From an uncultured Porphyromonadaceae bacterium (GTDB lineage: Bacteria; Bacteroidota; Bacteroidia; Bacteroidales; Muribaculaceae), in NCBI GenBank assembly GCA_900546835.1, contig UREH01000077.1:1-10717 (forward strand): a stretch of DNA of 10,717 nt. The letters are read 5' to 3'. A program made the position numbers and the translations under genes. Shown piece after piece: positions 7,036-10,717 of this stretch; position 1 is the stretch's first letter, and each line of letters opens with the position of its first letter. Under the pieces are notes generated by a model that was not told where the DNA came from, did not search any database, and saw only the letters and a list, made by a program, of their open reading frames with translations.

Positions 7036-9015
7036 ATGAGATTACAGAGCCTTTTTGTGCTGGCTGCCTCGGTATGCATTGCTGCCAGCGGCGTCACCGT
7101 GACATCGCCCGACGGCAAGACCATTGTCGACGTAAACCTTAATCCCGCCGATTCAACGCTGACCTATTCCATCAGTATCATTAAAGCTGACGGAACCAAA
7201 GCCACAATGGTGGTTCCTTCGCCCCTGGGTTTTATCGCCAATGAGGGCGACTTCTCCCGCGGACTCACCCTGCGCGAGGCCAAGGAAGGAACACGCAGCG
7301 ATTCCTACTCCGTATGGCAGGGTAAGAAGAAAGACATCGCCTATAAAGCCAACACCCTTGAGATGAAGCTCCGAAATGCCGACGGCAAGAAATTCGCCGT
7401 TGAATTCGAGGTTTCGGACAACAATGTAGGTTACCGATACACGATGCCGATCCATAAGGATACACGTTGTATCGTATTAGAAAAGGAGCTCTCGGGCTAC
7501 CGCTTCCCGGAGGGAACGACAACTTTCCTTACAGATTATCATACCCCTATGAAAGGCTGGATGCGCACGCAGCCCAGCTATGAGGAGTATTACGAGGCTG
7601 ACGCCGCACTCGACCGCGTCTCAAAATATGGTCTCGGCTACACTTATCCGGCTCTTTTTCATCGTGGCGACGACGGCTGGGTGCTCATCGGCGAAACCGG
7701 AGTGACCGGCCGCAGCAACGCCTCACACCTTGCCGATCCGGCCGAGGGAAATCTCTTCACCGTTGCCTATGCCGACCCGCGCGAGAACAACGGTTTCGGC
7801 TCGACCGGAATGCAGCTCGGTCTTCCTATGACCACACCCTGGCGTACCATCACCGTCGGTGAGACTCTCAATCCGATTGTGGAGACCACTGTCTACACCG
7901 ACCTGGTCGACCAGCAGTACGAACCCTCTGAGGAGTACAAGGGGCGCCGCTCCACATGGTCGTGGATTGTCTGGCAGGACGGTTCAATCGTGTTCGACGA
8001 CCAGAAAACATTCATCGATCTTGCTGCCGAACTTGGTTGGGAATCCTGCCTCATCGACGGCCTCTGGTCGCAGCAGATTGGCCGCGAGAAGATGGAGGAA
8101 CTCTTCGCCTACGCAAAGGAAAAGGGCGTCGAACCGCTTGTTTGGTACAATTCCAACGGAGCTTGGAACGATGCTCCCCAGGGCCTCCGCATGGCCATGG
8201 ACAACCCCGTAAGCCGCAAGAAGGAGATGAAATGGCTAAAGGATCATGGCGTTAAGGGTATCAAGGTCGATTTCTTCGCCGGCGACAAGCAGGAGACAAT
8301 GAAGCTCTACGAGCAGATTCTCTCCGATGCCAACGACTATGGCATATCCGTGATTTTCCACGGCTGCACTATGCCCCGCGGCTGGGAGCGCATGTATCCT
8401 AACTATATCTCGTCGGAGGCTGTGCGCGCGAGCGAAAACCTCGTATTCAACCAGAGCGACTGCGACATCGAAGCTTTCAATGCCGCTCTTCATCCGTTTA
8501 TCCGCAACTCTCTCGGCGCCATGGAGTTCGGCGGCACATTCCTCCAGCACCGCCTCAACCGCAATCCCGAGAAGGGCAACACGCGACGCACCGGCGACAT
8601 CTTCCAGCTTGCCACGGCCATCCTCTTCCAGAGTGCAATCCAGAATTTCGCGCTTACACCGGCCAGTCTCACCGAGGCTCCGCAATTTGAGATCGATTTC
8701 ATGAAGGCTGTGCCCACAACCTGGGATGAGACCGTGCTTATCGACGGCTATCCGGGCCGCTATGTTGTGCTCGCCCGCCGGAGCGGCGACCGCTGGTATG
8801 TGGCCGCAATCAATGCCGATTCTGAGACCAAAAAGATTAAGTTGAATCTCCCGATGCTCGCCGGAAAGACGGTCGATGCCTATACCGAGCGTATGCCGCG
8901 CAAGAAGGAAGGCCTGTATATGGTTGGCTCAGTGGCTGAAAAGACCATTCCGACCGACGGTATGTATGAATTCGTGCTTCCCACCGGCGGTGGCGCGGTG
9001 CTTGTAGAGAAATAA
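7036..9015 (+). CDS. Exported GH97 glycosidase, retaining-type (alpha-galactosidase or beta-L-arabinopyranosidase-like)
   Basis: The 659-residue product starts with a signal peptide (MRLQSLFVLAASVCIAASG), and its length is typical for GH97. An N-terminal beta-supersandwich (about 20-290) begins VTSPDGK and includes YRYTMP and FLTDYHTPMKGWM. A (beta/alpha)8 barrel follows (about 300-560), then a C-terminal beta domain ending GGGAVLVEK. The motif GIKVDFFAGD places Asp412 where retaining GH97 enzymes such as B. thetaiotaomicron BtGH97b carry their nucleophile. Glu461 in SSEAVRASEN is the likely acid/base. SusB-type inverting alpha-glucosidases lack this Asp, so starch-type activity is unlikely. 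Characterised retaining members are alpha-galactosidases or beta-L-arabinopyranosidases; the sequence alone does not decide which. The neighbouring GH51 arabinofuranosidase 23 bases downstream favours action on arabinose- or galactose-bearing plant glycan, in the periplasm or at the surface. The gene lies 66 bases after uxuB, with no clear separate promoter. Confidence 0.9.
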   Translation: MRLQSLFVLAASVCIAASGVTVTSPDGKTIVDVNLNPADSTLTYSISIIKADGTKATMVVPSPLGFIANEGDFSRGLTLREAKEGTRSDSYSVWQGKKKDIAYKANTLEMKLRNADGKKFAVEFEVSDNNVGYRYTMPIHKDTRCIVLEKELSGYRFPEGTTTFLTDYHTPMKGWMRTQPSYEEYYEADAALDRVSKYGLGYTYPALFHRGDDGWVLIGETGVTGRSNASHLADPAEGNLFTVAYADPRENNGFGSTGMQLGLPMTTPWRTITVGETLNPIVETTVYTDLVDQQYEPSEEYKGRRSTWSWIVWQDGSIVFDDQKTFIDLAAELGWESCLIDGLWSQQIGREKMEELFAYAKEKGVEPLVWYNSNGAWNDAPQGLRMAMDNPVSRKKEMKWLKDHGVKGIKVDFFAGDKQETMKLYEQILSDANDYGISVIFHGCTMPRGWERMYPNYISSEAVRASENLVFNQSDCDIEAFNAALHPFIRNSLGAMEFGGTFLQHRLNRNPEKGNTRRTGDIFQLATAILFQSAIQNFALTPASLTEAPQFEIDFMKAVPTTWDETVLIDGYPGRYVVLARRSGDRWYVAAINADSETKKIKLNLPMLAGKTVDAYTERMPRKKEGLYMVGSVAEKTIPTDGMYEFVLPTGGGAVLVEK

Positions 9016-9038
9016 TATTTAGAATCGAATAGCAACCA

Positions 9039-10601
9039 ATGAATAATAAGATAATCACATTGATGGCGGCCACGGCTCTCGCCGTGGCGCCGCTCGGTGC
9101 AAAAACCACCGTGTACCTCCAGCCCAAGGAGGACGCTCCCGTAATCAATAAGGAGATTTACGGCCAGTTTGCCGAACATCTCGGCACCTGCATCTATGGA
9201 GGCCTCTGGGTAGGCGAGGACTCGAAGATTCCCAACACCAACGGTTACCGTACCGACGTGCTCAATGCGCTCAAGGAACTGAAAGTTCCCGTGCTCCGCT
9301 GGCCCGGCGGCTGTTTCGCTGACGAGTACCACTGGACCGACGGCATCGGTCCGCGCAGTGAGCGCCCGCGCATGGTCAACAACAACTGGGGTGGCACTGT
9401 AGAGGATAACAGCTTCGGTACACACGAATTTTTCAATCTTTGCGAACTGCTTGAATGTGAACCGTATCTGAGCGGCAACGTCGGCAGCGGCACTGTAGAG
9501 GAGCTGGCCAAGTGGGTGGAATATATCACCGCTGAAGACGGGCCACAGGCCAAAATCCGCAAGCAGAACGGCCGCGAAAAGCCCTGGCATCTCAAGTATC
9601 TTGGCGTTGGCAATGAAAGCTGGGGATGCGGCGGCAGCTTCACCCCGGAGCATTATGCCAACGAATACCGGCGCTACCAGACTTATTGCCGCAATTTCAA
9701 TGGCAACAAGCTCTACAAGATCGCCTCCGGAGCAAGCGACTACGACTACAACTGGACGGATGTGCTGATGCGCAAGGCAAAGAACCAGATGGACGGTATC
9801 TCGCTCCATTACTATACCGTTGCCGGATGGAGTGGCTCCAAAGGCGCCGCCACGAAGTTCTCCGACGATGATTATTATTGGACAATAGGCAAATGTCTGG
9901 AAATCGGCGATGTGGTAAAGCGCCACATGGACATAATGGACAAACACGACCCCAAGAAGCGTGTAGGTCTGCTCGTCGACGAGTGGGGCACATGGTGGGA
10001 CGAGGAACCCGGTACAATCTCCGGTCACCTCTACCAACAGAATACTATGCGCGACGCTATGGTGGCAGCCCTCAGCCTCAATACCTTCCACCCGCTCACC
10101 GACCGCGTGAAGATGACCAACATCGCACAGATAGTCAACGTGCTCCAGTCGATGATTCTTACCGACAGCCTCGGCGGGATGGCTCTGACCCCGACCTATT
10201 ACGTGTTCAAGATGTATCAGCCCCATCAGGACGCCAAGTTCGTGCCCCTGAGCATTGACACCGATTATATGCGCGTGCGCGACAACCGGTTCATACCCGC
10301 CGTGAGTGTAACTGCCTCGCAGCGCGACGGCAGGCTGACGCTCTCGCTTGTTAATACCGGACTTTCCAAGGAGCAGGAAATAGAAATTCCGCTCGAACCC
10401 GTTGCCAAGGAGATGGGATGGAAGAATCTCAAGAGTCTGAAGATTGAAGGCGAGATCCTTACCTCCTCCGATATCCACGACTGCAACGAAATCGGGCAGC
10501 CTGAAAAGGTATCGTTGAAGCAATTCTCCGACGCGCGCATCTCTAAGGACAAACTTATTGTCAGACTTCCCGCTAAATCGATAGTAACCCTCACAATCTG
10601 A
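9039..10601 (+). CDS. Exported GH51 alpha-L-arabinofuranosidase
   Basis: This 520-residue protein has a signal peptide ([21 protein letters not shown]) followed by KTTVYL, the first strand of the mature enzyme. GH51 hallmarks are in order: [14 protein letters not shown] (37-49), [15 protein letters not shown] (85-99), [11 protein letters not shown] (189-199) with Glu193 as acid/base, SLHYYT (255-260), and LVDEWGTWW (312-320) with Glu315 as nucleophile. The C-terminal part (about 390-520) is the usual beta-sandwich. The enzyme removes terminal alpha-L-arabinofuranose from arabinan, arabinoxylan or arabinogalactan by a retaining mechanism. Many GH51 enzymes of other phyla are cytoplasmic, whereas this one is exported, as is common in Bacteroidetes glycan loci. 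It is the last gene of the plus-strand run and is followed by a strong hairpin. Confidence 0.94.
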   Translation: MNNKIITLMAATALAVAPLGAKTTVYLQPKEDAPVINKEIYGQFAEHLGTCIYGGLWVGEDSKIPNTNGYRTDVLNALKELKVPVLRWPGGCFADEYHWTDGIGPRSERPRMVNNNWGGTVEDNSFGTHEFFNLCELLECEPYLSGNVGSGTVEELAKWVEYITAEDGPQAKIRKQNGREKPWHLKYLGVGNESWGCGGSFTPEHYANEYRRYQTYCRNFNGNKLYKIASGASDYDYNWTDVLMRKAKNQMDGISLHYYTVAGWSGSKGAATKFSDDDYYWTIGKCLEIGDVVKRHMDIMDKHDPKKRVGLLVDEWGTWWDEEPGTISGHLYQQNTMRDAMVAALSLNTFHPLTDRVKMTNIAQIVNVLQSMILTDSLGGMALTPTYYVFKMYQPHQDAKFVPLSIDTDYMRVRDNRFIPAVSVTASQRDGRLTLSLVNTGLSKEQEIEIPLEPVAKEMGWKNLKSLKIEGEILTSSDIHDCNEIGQPEKVSLKQFSDARISKDKLIVRLPAKSIVTLTI

Positions 10602-10632
10602 GACTTATTACGATAATTTTAGCCTAAAAAAC

Positions 10633-10669
10633 GGCGGTGTGTCAAAATTCCGTAATTTGACACATCGCC
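10633..10669. terminator. Bidirectional intrinsic terminator between convergent genes
   Basis: Arms GGCGGTGTGTCAAA (10633-10646) and TTTGACACATCGCC (10656-10669) pair over 14 positions with one G-U, around a 9-base loop. On the minus strand the hairpin is followed by a six-T run (complement of AAAAAA at 10626-10631), giving a classic terminator. On the plus strand the following sequence is only moderately T-rich (ATACTATTTTA). It begins 32 bases after the GH51 stop codon. The stem is seen directly; the bidirectional role is inferred. Confidence 0.8.
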
Positions 10670-10672
10670 ATA

Positions 10673-10717
10673 CTATTTTACCCGAATGGTGAGGGCGCTG
10701 TCAGAATGGTCCAGATG
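10673..10717 (-). CDS. C-terminus of a convergent gene (14 residues visible), function unknown
   Basis: On the minus strand, bases 10717 to 10673 read HLDHSDSALTIRVK and then a TAG stop (complement of 10673-10675). The closing LTIRVK resembles the final beta strand of many exported Bacteroidetes proteins and glycosidases. The stop lies just before the hairpin, whose T-tract is on the minus-strand side, exactly as expected for the end of a minus-strand gene. Too little is visible to name a family. The alternative is non-coding sequence, or a plus-strand gene starting at the ATG at 10686. Confidence 0.45.
   Translation of the reverse strand, partial: HLDHSDSALTIRVK

Noticed and set aside
8880..10523. 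547-codon minus-strand open frame opposite the GH51 gene
   Set aside because: Its codons lie exactly opposite the sense codons, so it stays open only because the sense gene avoids TTA, CTA and TCA. The product is His/Val-rich with no recognisable family, while the sense strand encodes an intact GH51 enzyme. The same explanation covers the minus-strand frames at 3431-4336, 5303-6025 and 6160-6981.
10686..10717. Possible plus-strand gene start at ATG 10686
   Set aside because: Only ten codons are visible, there is no promoter or upstream signal, and the hairpin orientation fits a minus-strand gene end better.
1..10717. CRISPR array, tRNA/rRNA, insertion sequence, prophage or defence system
   Set aside because: No spaced repeats, RNA-gene motifs, transposase or integrase frames or terminal inverted repeats were seen; every long sense frame is accounted for by envelope or sugar-metabolism proteins.

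Overview
The window looks like chromosomal DNA from a Bacteroidales bacterium, probably of the Muribaculaceae type found in the gut. This is an inference from four things: the genes lack Shine-Dalgarno sequences, there is a TAnnTTTG-type promoter, the coding DNA is fairly GC-rich for the order, and the gene content (exported GH97, GH51 and GHL10 hydrolases, a bacterial alpha-2-macroglobulin, SDR-type uxuB) is typical of that group. No 16S rRNA or other marker is present, so genus is not determined.

Layout. Positions 2-3016 hold the C-terminal 1004 residues of a large alpha-2-macroglobulin family protein whose start lies outside the window. It is followed after 78 bases by an exported GHL10 (DUF187, DigH-like) glycosyl hydrolase-like protein (3095-4762), so the left third concerns the cell envelope. 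A 165-base gap then carries a perfect palindrome and a Bacteroidetes-type promoter. It opens a same-strand run of four genes with gaps of only 62, 66 and 23 bases: uxuA (4928-6091), an SDR-type uxuB (6154-6969), a GH97 glycosidase (7036-9015) and a GH51 alpha-L-arabinofuranosidase (9039-10601). A strong hairpin follows, and beyond it the last 45 bases can be read as the C-terminus of a convergent minus-strand gene.

How the genes fit together. UxuB and UxuA perform two successive cytoplasmic steps of glucuronate catabolism (fructuronate to mannonate to 2-keto-3-deoxygluconate). GH97 and GH51 both have signal peptides and should act in the periplasm or beyond. The GH97 carries the catalytic Asp of the retaining subgroup (alpha-galactosidase or beta-L-arabinopyranosidase type) instead of the inverting SusB type. 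Together this suggests use of a plant glycan containing glucuronic acid, arabinofuranose and galactose or arabinopyranose, such as arabinogalactan-protein side chains or glucuronoarabinoxylan. No SusC/SusD pair, transporter, regulator or uxaC is visible, so this is at most part of such a locus.

I saw no mobile element, CRISPR array, tRNA or rRNA. I also found no clear evidence of a previously undescribed system. The most useful observations are the lost thioester motif in the macroglobulin, the promoter that corrects the uxuA start, and the coupling of uronate catabolism genes to two exported glycosidases.
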